A program made the position numbers and the translations under genes. Under the pieces are notes generated by a model. It was not told the DNA's origin, did no database searches, and was given only the letters and a program-made list of their open reading frames with translations. From positions 46,003,001 to 46,067,000 of the forward strand of contig NC_060214.1 in the NCBI RefSeq assembly GCF_021130785.1: a DNA stretch of 64,000 nt. Direction: 5' to 3'. Positions 1 through 12,507 of this stretch are shown here, piece by piece. Position 1 is the first letter of the stretch. Each line of letters begins with the position of its first letter. The stretch is from Homalodisca vitripennis. Taxonomy: Eukaryota; Arthropoda; Insecta; Hemiptera; Cicadellidae.

Positions 1-1301
1 TCCCACCCCAAGACTAGTGGCAACGTAAAAATTTTACAGTGGACTTTTTTCAATGGATTCTACTGCCTTCGAGGTTTGGAATAATCTGGCAGCTCTCCTT
101 CCCTCGAATTAGGCGAGAAGATATATTAACATAGGTGAGTTGGCATGTAGTCTCGTAAATTGTACCTTTTAGTATTATGTGCAACCCTATCCTTCTAACG
201 TTAGATATGGTTTTATTGAAAATGCTCTCCCAGAGCTATTCGCTTTGATCTTGCTAAACGAGATGTCTATTTGTCTTTAATATAATCATAATTAGGTTAA
301 ACATACTGTATATTTTGGTCCTTCGTGTCTGGGATCCCCTTATTTTATTCAACCGTGTAATCTCTCCAACTAAACAGCCTCTTTTAGAAACAAGGATAAT
401 ATGATTTTCATTAAAATTCTTTTTTCCATGATATTTAGAAAGTTATTATTACTAAAATGATTTTTTGTCTATTTCAAAGATATGTGTAACGTCTCATCGA
501 CCACTATAACTTGGGGAAATTGAATTATATAATTTCTGTCCTACTGTCAGCAAGATACCTCAAGAACGATCCAGCCTATTAACTCGATATTTTTCAAAAA
601 TAATCATTACTATATAGGTCATTTCACTTATCATACATATTAATTCATGGCATTAGGCAGAGCGCTAAGAAACATTTTATATTGGTATTAAGATCATACG
701 AAAATATCATACATTATACCAATTTCAAACAAATTGAGTAACAACGTAATATCCCTTCAGCCTCGGTCGGATGCTAGTTACATTTCATATATGGCTATCA
801 ACCTAAAGATCAGGCTGAAGATGGATTACTTGCTTAATGTTTTAATTTACACATTACCATTGGGACAAAAACGCTCAAATATCCCTGTCAGCATATTCGT
901 AAAATTTAGAAATTCCAAAATCATGAAACCGTATAAGGCGAAACGAATGTTAGCATATTAGTTTTATTGTGAAGACGTGAACTTTATATAGTTAAACTAA
1001 TCTGAAATTATCGATGTTGTCTTATTCACGTACGCGTATATAAATTTAATACTCCTAATCTTTTAATGGCCAAAAAGCTGAAGACAAAACGGAAAATTAA
1101 TTAAATAGTTTTTACTAAATTAAAATTGTTTTAAATATAAAAAATATTTAAATTTAAAAAGACAAAAATTTTTCCCAAATGCTAATAAATACATTCGTGA
1201 AACACTGGTTAAGACAGGCTAATAAACTAATGAAACCCTTGTATAATTACTACCTCAAGACCAATTATGCTCTGAACCTATTAAGAACTACGTGTTTTTA
1301 C

Positions 1302-1323
1302 TGTGTTTATATATATAAACACA
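1302..1323. repeat. Perfect 22-bp palindrome
   Basis: TGTGTTTA, six bases of TA, then TAAACACA reads the same on both strands. It lies just outside the tail side of the SINE-like insert and could form a small cruciform. No function can be assigned. Confidence 0.7.
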
Positions 1324-1339
1324 ATCTTATTACAATAAA

Positions 1340-1545
1340 CATTGAATCATAAGTACTTGCTCCCCCGGGACTCGAAACCGGATCTCTCAATCGCTTGGTG
1401 AATGTGCTACCATTACACCACAGAGCCATTACATTTTCCGATTCAATTATTTTGTATTTGGCCATAACTGTGACGCGTTTGGCAATACGCGTTTAAATAA
1501 CCAAACTAACACATGTTCGGGAAACCAAATACCTGTCAAACGGCT
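1340..1545 (-). mobile_element. tRNA-derived SINE-like element
   Basis: On the minus strand, 1428 to 1355 resembles a tRNA. It has a box-A-like stretch (TGTGGTGTAATGGTAGCAC) and a box-B-like stretch (GGTTTCGAGTCCC, one base longer than the usual GGTTCGANTCC). The acceptor stem pairs only partly and the TpsiC stem is imperfect, so this is a SINE head or tRNA pseudogene and not a working tRNA. Flanking sequence at 1490-1540 (AACCAAACTAAC, then ACCAAATACCTGTCAAA) recurs at 9137-9178, which shows a repeat family. The paralogous duplicated block near 30.75-31.09 kb lacks the element, so it inserted after that duplication. Confidence 0.6.
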
Positions 1546-1617
1546 TTTATTGATAATATCTAAATTTCCGTATAAATGGCAATATCCGAATATAATTTCA
1601 TTAAACATCGAATCACA

Positions 1618-1775
<158 letters not shown>

Positions 1776-2450
1776 CAGTCTAAAGAACATCAAAAGTATA
1801 AAATGAATTCCAAGTTTTAAACTTGGCATGCATTAACTTTTAAACATTTTAAGTCGCCTACCTACTCATTACAAATATTCAGAGATAAAACTTATTGGTC
1901 ATTAAATTTACATAAAATGTTCTTCTCTGCCGACGTAAAAATAACTTTTAGTTTTATTTTAAAATCACTCTACTTATTTAATAATAAAGGTAATATTTAT
2001 TGAGTACCGGCGTATGTATTATAAATTATATAAATACCGGTAGAGAAACTCAAACGCAATTCGTCAGAGCTTACAGTTCTGGAGCCGGATCCTAATGTGT
2101 ATTTGCAGTTTCTCCAGTGTTTGTTTTGTCTACATCAGCGAAACTGAGTGCACTTAAAGCATCGTTGTTAGGTAACGAGTTTCAGTGTTTTCCTTTAAAA
2201 TTATCTTATATTACCAATTTTTTTTATTTATGGAAAACATCATTAATGAAATACAAGTATAGTCGATTATTCTGTCATTATTTATCATGTTGTGAAATAT
2301 ATAAATCATGGTTTTATCCGATAAAACTTATACATATGCAATTTGTTAAGAGTGGTTCCTACTCTTAATTTTTTCCATGTGTGGAAATGTTGGCGAAATT
2401 GTTTTATTTTGTGTATAATGTATATAAATTTTTGGTGAAAGTGTTTGATT

Positions 2451-4149
2451 TTACATAACAAATTTGTAACAATATATATAATTATTTTCTACGATTGGAT
2501 TTGGACACCCAATACAAATTTAGAAAATTACAATCGAATAGCTTCTTGAATAGGTTTTTATAAGTCGATTATTAATACAAATTAAATAAATTTCGATCGT
2601 AAGATCGCTAAGTATTTTGGTCAGAAATAGATTAATGTTTGTTGTTTCCGCCATTTAATGGCCGATATGAATGAGTTCATTAGCAGAGATCAAACAATTT
2701 TACCAAACGCACTTACTTTTATGGCCATCGTCATTCTGTTATGTTAGGTGATTGTGGTGCGTTCCAGGCATACCACCACCCCACGTTTCATATAATTGTA
2801 CGTGAATCTGACCATCTTCGTTCTTACTTCAAATACATATAATCTATGTCTATTTAGAAACAACTGAAAGTAACTTTGAAAACTAAATTTTATATAGCAA
2901 TTATTTTTAAATAAATGTACATATACACTTATAAAATTTGGAAATAATTCTAAGTATGTAGCCAAAATGATTTTGGAATCCTTTTTATTACCAAGTTAAA
3001 TAATGCCCGCATAAATTCAAAACAAAAAACATAGTTTGCCCTGCTACCGTTTTATTATTTAGTCAATACAAATAAATTACACAGCATTGCACAAAACGCT
3101 ATAATAATACAACTATTCATTTAATGGTGAAAAATTAAATATTCCACAAGTGAGCACTGCAATAATATTTATAATATGGAATAGACACTTAATTTCCCTT
3201 CAATTTACAAGAGCTTAATTCCACGTCAACATTCCTTATAGTGTATTTACGTCAATGGTTAGCTTTGATCATCCTACCTAATTGCTGCCACAATATAAAA
3301 CTTTAATTTGTATAATTAGTGTATTAAATACTGTGATTATGGTTCCAAACATATGCAGTAGTTAATGTTAGAAATATATGCTACCTGCAATTATATCAAG
3401 AGTAAATGGTTCTATAGAATACATAATTATTATAAATTAAAAACGAAATATAGGTTATATTTAAAATAATAAAAATTATTTATTAAAAATAATTATTTAA
3501 AAATAAAATATTAATTTCAAAATAATACTTAAAATTTACCATCAAACAAGTAAATAATACATGGTCATGAAGATAAAGAAATTTCAATATCATCAATTTA
3601 TCATCTTTTCAATATACTTTTCTTAATTACTATTGCTGAGATAAGGAATAATTACATGAATTTTTGTTACTTTTAAATGTGCCAATTGAAATTAATCATT
3701 ATCACATCTCACAAATTACTTTTAAAAGAATTGAAAGTTACGTTAGAGATCGTTTGCTCCACCGTGCTTAGAGATCGTGTTATCGCATCATAGTGCACTC
3801 AACTGTGTACCTTATAACACAATGAGACTACTACTTCATCTATTTATATTTGTCTCTGATGTTTCGTTTTGAACTACCTCGTGGTCAACTTCATTTAGAT
3901 ATCTTTAGACGATCATGACTCTAGAATCAAGGGTTCAAGCCTGAAACGGTGTCAGATACCATACGTTATAATAAAAGGAAGGTAAACTGGAACTATACTC
4001 AAAATTCGATTGAACCAACCCTTCTTTCTATAGCTACACTAAGATTGTTTTTATGATTAAGTACAATGACCATTCTTAGCATCATTTCATGATGATTATA
4101 AAAGGACTATCTCTGAAATGAACCTTTACGCTGACATAATACATCAAAT
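2451..4149. other. AT-rich noncoding stretch
   Basis: No long ORF, RNA gene or repeat array was recognised. A weak tRNA-like remnant may lie at about 3880-3945, with the box-B-like GGGTTCAAGCC at 3931-3941 preceded by CTCGTGGTCAAC. It is too degenerate to call a gene. Confidence 0.5.
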
Positions 4150-4645
4150 AGAGTAAGAGTAACTAAGCCTTAGCTAACGTATTTTCTATATTACCCTGAT
4201 GAGTTAAGAATATAAAAGATCAAACAAGTAATTAAATTAATAGCTTATATAAGAGTACACATATTCTTTTCGAAAGAAGACTCTACGATAAATCATTATT
4301 ACATATCACAAACTCATGCATTTCAGTGTAAAAAACCTTTTTAACACTCAACATAGCTGGTGGTATGTTTGCATCACAAATCATTGACACTAAACTTCAC
4401 ACTTCACAGCCTTATGTCTTCTCTAATAACAAACTCTATTTATAATCTAACTCGAATACATTTTCCCTGGTTTAACCATTTCTTCCAGCTCGTTGGGATT
4501 TATATTTGCAAGGGTGTAGGAATCAGTAATTATGATTACGTCCTTGTTCACAAGGCCTCTGTGAAACCGTTATTCAGGTTTTTTTTATTCATTAATACAA
4601 AACATGTTTCGTTAATTATAAGAACAAGAAATAAACTAAACTAAT
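4150..4645 (+). repeat. Segmental duplication copy 1, block 2
   Basis: Aligns colinearly with 35190-35680. Shared landmarks are GAGTTAAGAATATA (4200 and 35260), CATAGCTGGTGGTATGTTTGC against CATAGTTGGTGGTATGTTTGC (4351 and 35419), TATGTCTTCTCTAAT (4411 and 35475) and CCAGCTCGTTGG against CCAGCTCGTTAGG. The shared sequence has no conserved reading frame. Confidence 0.75.
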
Positions 4646-4726
4646 GCATAGTAGTTCATTAAGATTAGATAAAAAGGCCTAAACTAAAAACCATGTTAGG
4701 ATAATGCATACAACTAAAGATTTTGG

Positions 4727-4728
<2 letters not shown>

Positions 4729-4797
<69 letters not shown>
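4729..4797. repeat. Compound microsatellite (AC)n(AT)n
   Basis: About 42 bp of AC followed by 27 bp of AT. This is the reverse-complement arrangement of the (AT)n(GT)n arrays elsewhere in the window. Confidence 0.97.
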
Positions 4798-4801
<4 letters not shown>

Positions 4802-5262
4802 GTATATATACCATTAAAATTCCGTTCGAACAATATCAGAACTTCAATAGAGAGTCATGCTGACCAGCATTCAAAAATTTCAAACTGTTGACAATATCCT
4901 GCCTCTACATTCTGGAGATGTCTATGTTTTTTTTCACATCAAATTATGATCTCTTCAGAAGTAGTAACATACACCCTTATGAGACCATAGACATAACCAC
5001 TAACAAACTGGGTAGTACATGAGCGATTGCCAAAGTCTACAGTTAAGTTTGTCGAACAACTGTAAAATTTTAATAAATTAGGCGCTTTGCACAAGTCATT
5101 TATAATTCGTCTTAAAACTACACTAACTTCAGAAGCTTTTTACAGTACAGACGAATTCATGGCAAATGTTTGGGTGATTAGATAACACGCTTGTACTAGA
5201 GTGGGAAATTTTAATGAATGAGAAGTAGGATTGATGGAACATATTGTGTACATGAAAGGATA

Positions 5263-5400
5263 CTCGATGTTTCATTTCATTTTCATTTATTTATCTCATT
5301 TACATATAATACAAACATATGATAATAATATACACGAGAAGGTACCCACATGGGCAAAAGCCTGTGTGTGAGAACCGAGTCCATCTTCACTCGAGTTTGC
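5263..5400 (-). mobile_element. LINE 3' end (tail only)
   Basis: Read on the minus strand, this carries AACTCGGTTCTCACACACAG and then TTGCCCATGTGGGTA, and ends in AT-rich sequence with AAATAAATAAATG. The tail at 53290-53436 has the same arrangement (AACTCGTTTCCCCACACACA, TGCCCATGTGGGG, AAATAAATAAATC). A shared 3' UTR with an AAATAAAT-type tail fits a 5'-truncated non-LTR retrotransposon. No coding part is left, so the clade cannot be named. Confidence 0.6.
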
Positions 5401-5829
5401 AATCACAATAATACTAATATATAATGTAAATATTAGAACAAAATTACAATTGTATGATCTAAAGATAACTAAATAGTAAACATACTCTGTTTGGATGCAT
5501 ATTAACTAAATTCAAGCAGTGTAAAAAGTAATAATTTAATCAGTTATGATAATGGAACGACATGACAAAGATGCAACAAATTCTAGTATATGAAGTTTTA
5601 TGGTTATAAGAAGTAAGATAACATACGGGATATGCTTAAAGAGTGCCCAAGGAACCCTACTTTAAGACCTATAAAAAAGGAAAAGAATAGAAAAATAAAA
5701 AGATAAACAGAAACGAATCATTTTATTGTTGTCGATATGTCACGCATGAATCCAAAATTGTAACCCATTTTCTTCCTTGAGAGTTGTTAGAATATTTACA
5801 TATTCAAAGGCAATAAATTATTATTATAC

Positions 5830-5853
5830 CATTATTATTATTATTATTATTAT
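5830..5853. repeat. (TTA)n microsatellite
   Basis: Short ATT/TTA array directly before the first copy of the dispersed repeat with the conserved core. Confidence 0.9.
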
Positions 5854-5864
5854 CTTATCTAACA

Positions 5865-6180
5865 ACAACGGAGCGACAATAGCGATATATGGGCAGGACG
5901 GTTAGCTCCAATATGGAACTCCTCGTTTTATGGGACGCCTGACCCATTATTGAGAAATTTATGTAACGATCATTTCCCAAAGCCGATATTTGATCCGCCT
6001 TCGGCATTAGCTTGGAGGTTTATCGGGAAGCGTCATCTTGTGTTTCTGTGTTGCATTGTTTAATAAAACAATACATTCTAACTAACCAGTAATATTCTGC
6101 TGCGAGAAAATAATTGTACTAGAATATTTCTTTTTGTTGGTTTCAGAATTTCATCTTATGCAAAAGTTTTTCCGCAGGAG
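5865..6180 (+). repeat. Dispersed repeat with conserved core, copy 1
   Basis: Homologous to 11850-12195 and 41000-41385, with a degenerate remnant at 33885-33965. The central part (about 5882-5958: TATGGGCAGG, CCAATATGGAACTCCTCG, TATGGGACGCCTGACCCAT) differs from copy 3 at only about four of 75 positions, while the flanks are far more diverged. TGGGCAGG and CCTGACCCA can pair with one bulged base. The core also holds an open 17-codon ATG-to-TGA frame in all three copies. The class is unknown: it could be a SINE or MITE with a conserved domain, or a relic of a coding or structured RNA sequence. Confidence 0.7.
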
Positions 6181-6489
6181 ATCTAATTGGTTTTTTTTAA
6201 AGACTTATTTAAAATTGAATTGATTATCATGAATTATATTGCAAAACTTTGACTTATTATAAAATATAATATAATTTTATTTATAATACTTTTCTATTAT
6301 AATATCAATAAAATCTTGAACAAAAATATTTTCCTTGTAACATGTTATTTTTTTTAACATACAAAATTAAATTTAAATTAAAAATATTCATTAGTAAAAT
6401 TGAAAAATTAGAACAGACAATTTTTTTTTACATTATGAATAACGACTTGAGTTTTATTATTATCAGCGAAATAATTATTTTACTGACGA

Positions 6490-6770
6490 TGAGTCAGACG
6501 CTATCTGGCAGGTCCGTGCCCGCACGGATATCGCCGCTTCCCCTCCGATCACGGCGAGAGGAGAAGGCTTCCCCCCACCCCCGCGATCGCGCGAACCTAT
6601 ATAATGACGGCCGATTGAAGACACGGAGAGACAGAGACAGCCAGTGACCGCGACACCGCCGACGACCGCTGCTCACCACTACTTCGACCCCTTCCCCCGA
6701 CCCCGCTCGCTGAACGACTACATCGCGACTCGACGCCCGCCGCCGATATCCAGCACCAGGTAAGGAACAA
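6490..6770 (+). promoter_or_regulatory. GC-rich island: candidate TATA promoter and noncoding first exon
   Basis: A sharp GC- and CpG-rich patch in AT-rich surroundings. TATATAAT lies at 6598-6605. A CCAGTG initiator-like site sits about 42 bases downstream, and a strong splice-donor match CAG|GTAAGG has its exon end at 6759. This arrangement fits a promoter followed by an untranslated exon. No downstream coding exon was recognised in the next kilobases, so the gene is unidentified. An LTR-type promoter of an eroded retroelement is an equal alternative, because TATA-driven GC-rich leaders also occur there. Overlapping reading frames on both strands look like by-products of GC content. Confidence 0.3.
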
Positions 6771-8845
6771 CGACCCTGTTCCTTACTAAAGTGTTTTATC
6801 TCCGCCATCAACAATTCTTCCAAATTTTTTTTATGTGAAACAGAATTTTAATATTTTATTTGTCATTTATGAAAATTAATCGATCTGAAATATATTAGTA
6901 ATGTTTGATGGTTATAGATTTATTTTGATAAGATAATTGTTTGATTTTATATATACTCTTAATAATTTATTTGATATTTAAGGGTTTCATTAAATTTAAA
7001 TAGAATATATTTGACTTTCTCAATTTACTGAAACTTTAATTACTTTTTCAACTTGAATTACTAAAGTTATTCTTTTCTTCAATTTAACTTATATTTAGAA
7101 TTTCAATTACTCAGATTATTTTTTTGTCATTTCGACTAAATTTTAATTACTGTGTTAAAATTTTCCTTTCTAAATTCTTCAGATCTCGCATTTTCTTTTC
7201 CTGGCGATCGATCTGACACCTCATCCCGAGTTTCCTTTACGAACTTTCCTACCAATTATCTCCTACCCGGAAAAAATTATAACAGTCGGGACTCGCCTTA
7301 CCACTGCTTTCTTTCCGGCGATAGTACTGGCATCCTATACCCACGACTTCCTTTTTATAAATACTTTCTTCCACCGACCCCGTCCTGATAAACCAAATCT
7401 TATGTTCAATCGATGTAAATTTTTATATTGGGTATAAAGTTTTCTCGACCATCATTCTGTTGTCTCATTATTATCACATTTCTTGGCGAATCTCTAATCT
7501 ACTCGGAAATATTTTTCTTTCTTATTGAAGTTCAATCTAATTTTTATTTTATTAATTATTTATATCTTTGTAAGTGATTATCTTTATTTTTCTCCTTTAT
7601 CTATTTCGGGACTCGCAACCCTTTCTTTTTATTTTTGCGAACGTCCCTGACACCCTCACCCCGATAACCTCCATCAAAATATTTATTTAAACGATATTTT
7701 AGTTTATTTTTCTGGTGAACCTGTGCAGATAGGGTGAGTGTTCAATTTTTTCTTTGATATTCTTTAGAGCCCTAATATTTATAGTAATTTAGCTTAGTAG
7801 CCTTATTGCATGGTTTAAAATCATTTATCTTTATCTTAGCTTGCATATGGTAGGGTAATTCTGCATGGTGTGTTATTAGTGATTACTTTGTTTTTTTTAT
7901 TTTCCAAAATTATATGCCTGAGAAAGTAAACTTGATATTTTATTTTGGAGCTATACACTTGCCTACAGAATAAATACAGCTTAGTATATTTTTATATTAT
8001 AAATTCATCTAGCTTTTGCATCCCGTAGAAATATTTTTTTGTTAATGGTTAGTGCTTGCTTTATGTATATAGTAGTTGCACTGTGATATTGGTGCATGGC
8101 TACTTTTTTAATTTATAAGATTGTATATTTGCTATTGGTGTTATTTGAATATTGCTTTTGTTTGCCATTGCTATTCATATTTTGCTTTGATTTTGTATTT
8201 TGCTTCTACTAACCATCATTATTTAACCGATTAATTATTCCTACCCCGGGCTCTTACAATAATTACCGTATACGACTCCCCGACCAAGTTATCAGTTGAG
8301 ACTACTCAGCTTACCTTGTAATTCCTCACTGACCGACGTATCAATAAAAAATACAGTTGTTTTCGAAAATCGAACTCGCTTGAACAATAACTTTCCTAGA
8401 ACAAGAAATTTTTATTTTTCTGAGCAAGATTATTTTTTTATTTTTTACGTCTTCAAAATTTTATTGGAGTTGACGTGATGAAGTAAGCCCAACGTTATTT
8501 TGGAAGTATCAATTCCTTCCGCTGCAGGGCCCTCTGATTCGACTCCTAACAATAAATAATAGTTGTATGAAATTCTCAAACCCTGGAAATTTTCTAACCC
8601 AGCTCGACTGGCTATCTGGCAAGTTGCGAATATTTTCGCTTGCCCCGAAAATAACATCGCAACCTAACCATCAATAGTTCACTGCCGAAGCAATAAATGA
8701 TTAGGAAAGGGCAGTGTAGTGTTTTATTATAAGAGTCATATTAATTGTCACTTTTTTAACGAATTTTTTGCTTTATTTCAAAGCATGTACAAAACATCTT
8801 ATTTATTTTAAATCTTAGACACAGTCTATTGCTTTAATTATCTAA
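6771..8845. other. AT-rich sequence with scattered GC-richer patches
   Basis: Mostly T-rich noncoding sequence. GC-richer islands at 7190-7385, 7600-7670, 8225-8300 and 8480-8660 contain short open frames without recognisable domains. If the candidate promoter at 6490-6770 is real, these are the first places to look for exons. A possible donor GGGTGAGTG follows TGTGCAG near 7727. I assign no gene. Confidence 0.35.
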
Positions 8846-8890
8846 TTTAAAATAACAATATATATATATTGTTATTTTTATTGTTATTTT

Positions 8891-8915
8891 ATATACATAT
8901 ATATATATATATATA

Positions 8916-9006
<91 letters not shown>
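8891..9006. repeat. Compound microsatellite (AT)n(GT)n
   Basis: About 25 bp of AT, a GTTT interruption, then about 87 bp of GT. A small AT-rich palindrome lies just upstream at 8850-8890. Confidence 0.97.
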
Positions 9007-9007
<1 letters not shown>

Positions 9008-9033
9008 CATATAAATTGAACCTCAAAAAGTAG

Positions 9034-9190
9034 TTGCTCAACCGGGTGAGTGCGCTATTACTACAACACTGAATCGTAATTTTATAATATATTACTTTAT
9101 TTAGGTGTTTTTATCAACTATGTGGTTGTTTATATAACCAAACTAACTTAATATCGGAAGACCAAATACCTGTCAAATGAATTTTATTTA
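9034..9190 (-). mobile_element. Truncated relative of the SINE-like element
   Basis: Matches the 1360-1540 element through AAGTAGTTGCTC, an AGTGCGCTATTACTAC block and AACCAAACTAAC with ACCAAATACCTGTCAAA. The box-B region of the tRNA-like head is deleted, so this copy could not be transcribed from a type-2 Pol III promoter. Confidence 0.5.
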
Positions 9191-11849
9191 TATTCATGAT
9201 TTATATAGGTGACAATAGCATAATCTGTGAGTGCGCTACCAGTGAGAGATAAAAAATCCTTGCACACCCACACGGCAAGTAAAGACAGATGCTTTCTCAA
9301 ATCGAGAAATTTAATTGTTTAATACTTTTAGATATTCATGTCCATCAATTGGATTTGGGTGAGGACTATTAAATGTTATTAATTACATGCAGACAAAAAT
9401 CCCTTCTTTCTCCTTGGGTATATAAAGTATATATTAATACTCCATCAGTTACAAAGATATGGAAGTCAATCTCCATATGTGATATATTTTAACCTTACTG
9501 TTTTTGTCTAAGAAAGCGCTTCTTGTTGCAAAATTAAATTTAAAAAGTTATTAGACTAACTTTTAGGCTCATGTATGTAATATATTTTATAGTTTGATTA
9601 TACATATTTAATTTTAAATAATGTTAAAAACAAATAAATTGTATAATCGTAGATATTACACATGAATTTTTTTTTCATTAAAAATATTTTTGATTCATAT
9701 GCTCTATACTCTAATTGGTATAGACGATTGTATCTCTAAACATGTTCTTCCATCAAAAGATAACATTTACAGTGGTTGCACGTTTTTGCTCAGTGTTCAA
9801 ATAGATTATATGGCGTTAAATATATGTTAATGTAAATAAATAAACTTATTTAAATATACTAAATTATTTACGTTTATGTTTATCAAAAAGGTGATCTATA
9901 TAAAAATTATGCCGGGGTTAATTAAATCTGCACTTGCAAATTACTCACGGACCCAAAGACCCTATCAAAATATTTTTTCTATTAACTACCTATCTTTTTT
10001 AAAATTAGATTTTTTTTATCAAAATACCTAAAAACAAAAACATTATTACATACGGCCTCACAATACTCCTGTTTTCAGTAAGCTGCTTCTAAAGTACTTT
10101 CCCGATAACAATTGAATGCGATGAGTGTGGGAATTTCGTTGAAATGTATGTTGGCATACATGCACTCAAATAAGTAAAATACGTATTGATATTTTTGTAA
10201 AAATAAGCAAGGATCCCATGATACATCCTTACTTTTATTGTAGCCACATGAACGACTTTATTTGGATATTGATGCTTATTTATATTCAATCAATGCTAAA
10301 TTCAATCGGTGATACAATATCAGAACTAGTAAGGGGTTTTCATATTTTCAATGTGTGTTTTCATATAGACTCTACCGTTTTAAATAGAACTGGGTAGTAG
10401 TTATTCTATAGTTCACCTTTACAGCGTGTAATTTTGGTAAAAACCAATTCCGCAGTGTAGCGGGCACGGTTTTTATCGAGTCAAGCAAATTTTGGTTGCT
10501 CCTTGAATCTGAGACTACTTATCATATCTGTCCTTGCAAGCCTGTGTCCATCTGCACGGCTTTTGGTGGTTGTTTCGAAGTCATTTTCAAGCAGATGGTC
10601 CCCATGTTAAATATCAATCATAAAACTGCGTTCATCAATAGGCAGCTGTTGTTTTGTTATTAGATGCTAAAAACGTATTATTACAAATATGATTACTGCC
10701 CCTGAGATGCAAAAGTAAGTTTTATTAATTTAAATAGAAGTACATGACACAAGCATTATTGAATTAAGTAGATGTCACTCTCTTTACTGTATTAAAGAGA
10801 TTTACCTGTTATATTTATTAATAAATCACGTGCCCTTAGGTTTAGTTCAATGTGATTTACACTTTTCTTCAAGATTCTTCTAAAGTTGAAATCAATATTA
10901 AACATCCCTGTACAATCTCTTTTTTATAATAAAAACTCTTTGCTCTTAGTACTTTGTTTGTGAATCAGGATATCTATTTTGTACATAGATTAGCGCAAAA
11001 TATTCAAGTGTACGGATAAACAATCATTATTTTTAAAATCAAAGTAAAATCGTTTATTCTTAATAAAATTAACAAAAATAAATATAAATATATTCACTGT
11101 CTGGAATTTATTTGGTTTTTAAAGAATAATGAGTAAAATAATTTTATATTTCTAATTTATTTGTTTAAGAAATACTCTTACATAGGATACAAAAGGCTGT
11201 GCATTAAAACGAGTCACCTGAACGTACAGAATTGGTATTTAAAACTGTAATAAGTATTAGAATAACATAAAACAAAACAAATTAAAATCTTTGTTTAGTC
11301 GAAATAAAAATAATAGTAAAGTGAGAATTTATTTAAATGAAGTAAGTGAATGGAAATTGTTATTAAAAGGATAAAAGGACAAAACTAGCAACTGTCGGAG
11401 ACCATGACCTTGGAAGTGCCTTGGTGCAACTCTCTGTTAGCTATGGACATCGGAAAAAACTGCGTACAAAATTTCTTATCATCATGGGTGATATATGTGT
11501 TTTTAGCATCAATGTATTAGTCGCTCATAAATTCCCTCAGAAGCAACCCTTGTTTAAATTCTTCTTTAAGACTACTCCCACGCAGTCTAAACTTTTATTC
11601 GATTTTTTATGAAACGCTATTTATTTTTTACCAACCACAGTACAATTGTATATCTACATTTTAAACACCCTTACGTTTTCAGCTTTATTATTCATTTATA
11701 TAAGATATGTTAGATAAGCTTAATTTTTATAAACCCCTGTTAGAACTATATTACCTGCTAAAACACGTCATAGTTGCAGGGTTACACATACAACTCAATT
11801 TCTGTTAAATTTTAGTTCTTTAACGTAATAATACATACAAAATATAAAT
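9191..11849. other. AT-rich noncoding stretch
   Basis: No supported gene. The patch at 10430-10620 has a more balanced base composition and a short minus-strand reading frame, but no recognisable domain. The rest is low-complexity AT-rich sequence. Confidence 0.45.
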
Positions 11850-12195
11850 ATTGTAACCATCTATCATGCAAACCGTTTGTGAACCTCTAAGTTTTTACTG
11901 AAACGACAAGTGTCAGATAATGCAGTAGTCCTATTTTAATATCCTGCCTAAAAGCAACGGCGCGACAATCGCGATGTATGGGCAGGTCGGTTAGCTCAAA
12001 TATGGAACTCCTCGGTTTATGGGACGCCTGACCCATTATTAATAATTTATTGTGCGATCATTCCCCACAGCCGATATCTGACCCGCCTTTGGCATTAGCT
12101 TTGTAGTTTATCGAGTAGCGTCGCATTGTGTTGTTGTCTTGCATTGTGTAATAAATACAATAAATTCCAGTTGACAAATAATATTCCGTCTTTTT
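11850..12195 (+). repeat. Dispersed repeat with conserved core, copy 2
   Basis: Same family as 5865-6180 and 41000-41385. This copy and copy 3 also share the left flank (GATAATGCAGTAGTCCTAT against GATAATGCTGTAGTCCTAT), which copy 1 lacks. That suggests copies 2 and 3 descend from one insertion carried by the large duplication. The core at about 11965-12040 is nearly unchanged and keeps the ATG-to-TGA 17-codon frame. Confidence 0.7.
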
Positions 12196-12446
12196 AGAAA
12201 TAATGAAATTAAATTAATTCCTTATGTTAATTATAAAATATGATGTTACAATAATTTTTGCAATACTCAAAAACTCGAGATAAAGTCTTATTTGAGACTT
12301 CTTTGATAGTTAACCGTTAATTTCTATTCCTAATTGTGTGATTCATATTAACTTCATCCTGTTAGAAGAATGTTTTTCTTAATTTAAATAATACAGAAAA
12401 CATCTAGTTTATACTTAAAACAGTGTCTTATCTTAATAATCCAATG

Positions 12447-12448
<2 letters not shown>

Positions 12449-12505
<57 letters not shown>
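12449..12505. repeat. (AT)n microsatellite
   Basis: About 57 bp of pure AT repeats. Confidence 0.97.

Positions 12506-12507
<2 letters not shown>

Noticed and set aside
1355..1428. A functional tRNA gene on the minus strand
   Set aside because: The box motifs are present but the acceptor and TpsiC stems do not pair properly, and a related sequence occurs at 9.03 kb, so it is a SINE head or pseudogene.
6494..6823. 109-codon minus-strand ORF in the GC-rich island
   Set aside because: Arginine- and serine-rich with no recognisable domain. GC-rich DNA has few stop codons, and a plus-strand frame overlaps it.
7152..7388. 78-codon ORF in a GC-richer patch
   Set aside because: No domain, no clear start context and no splice partner identified. 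Kept only as a place to look for exons.
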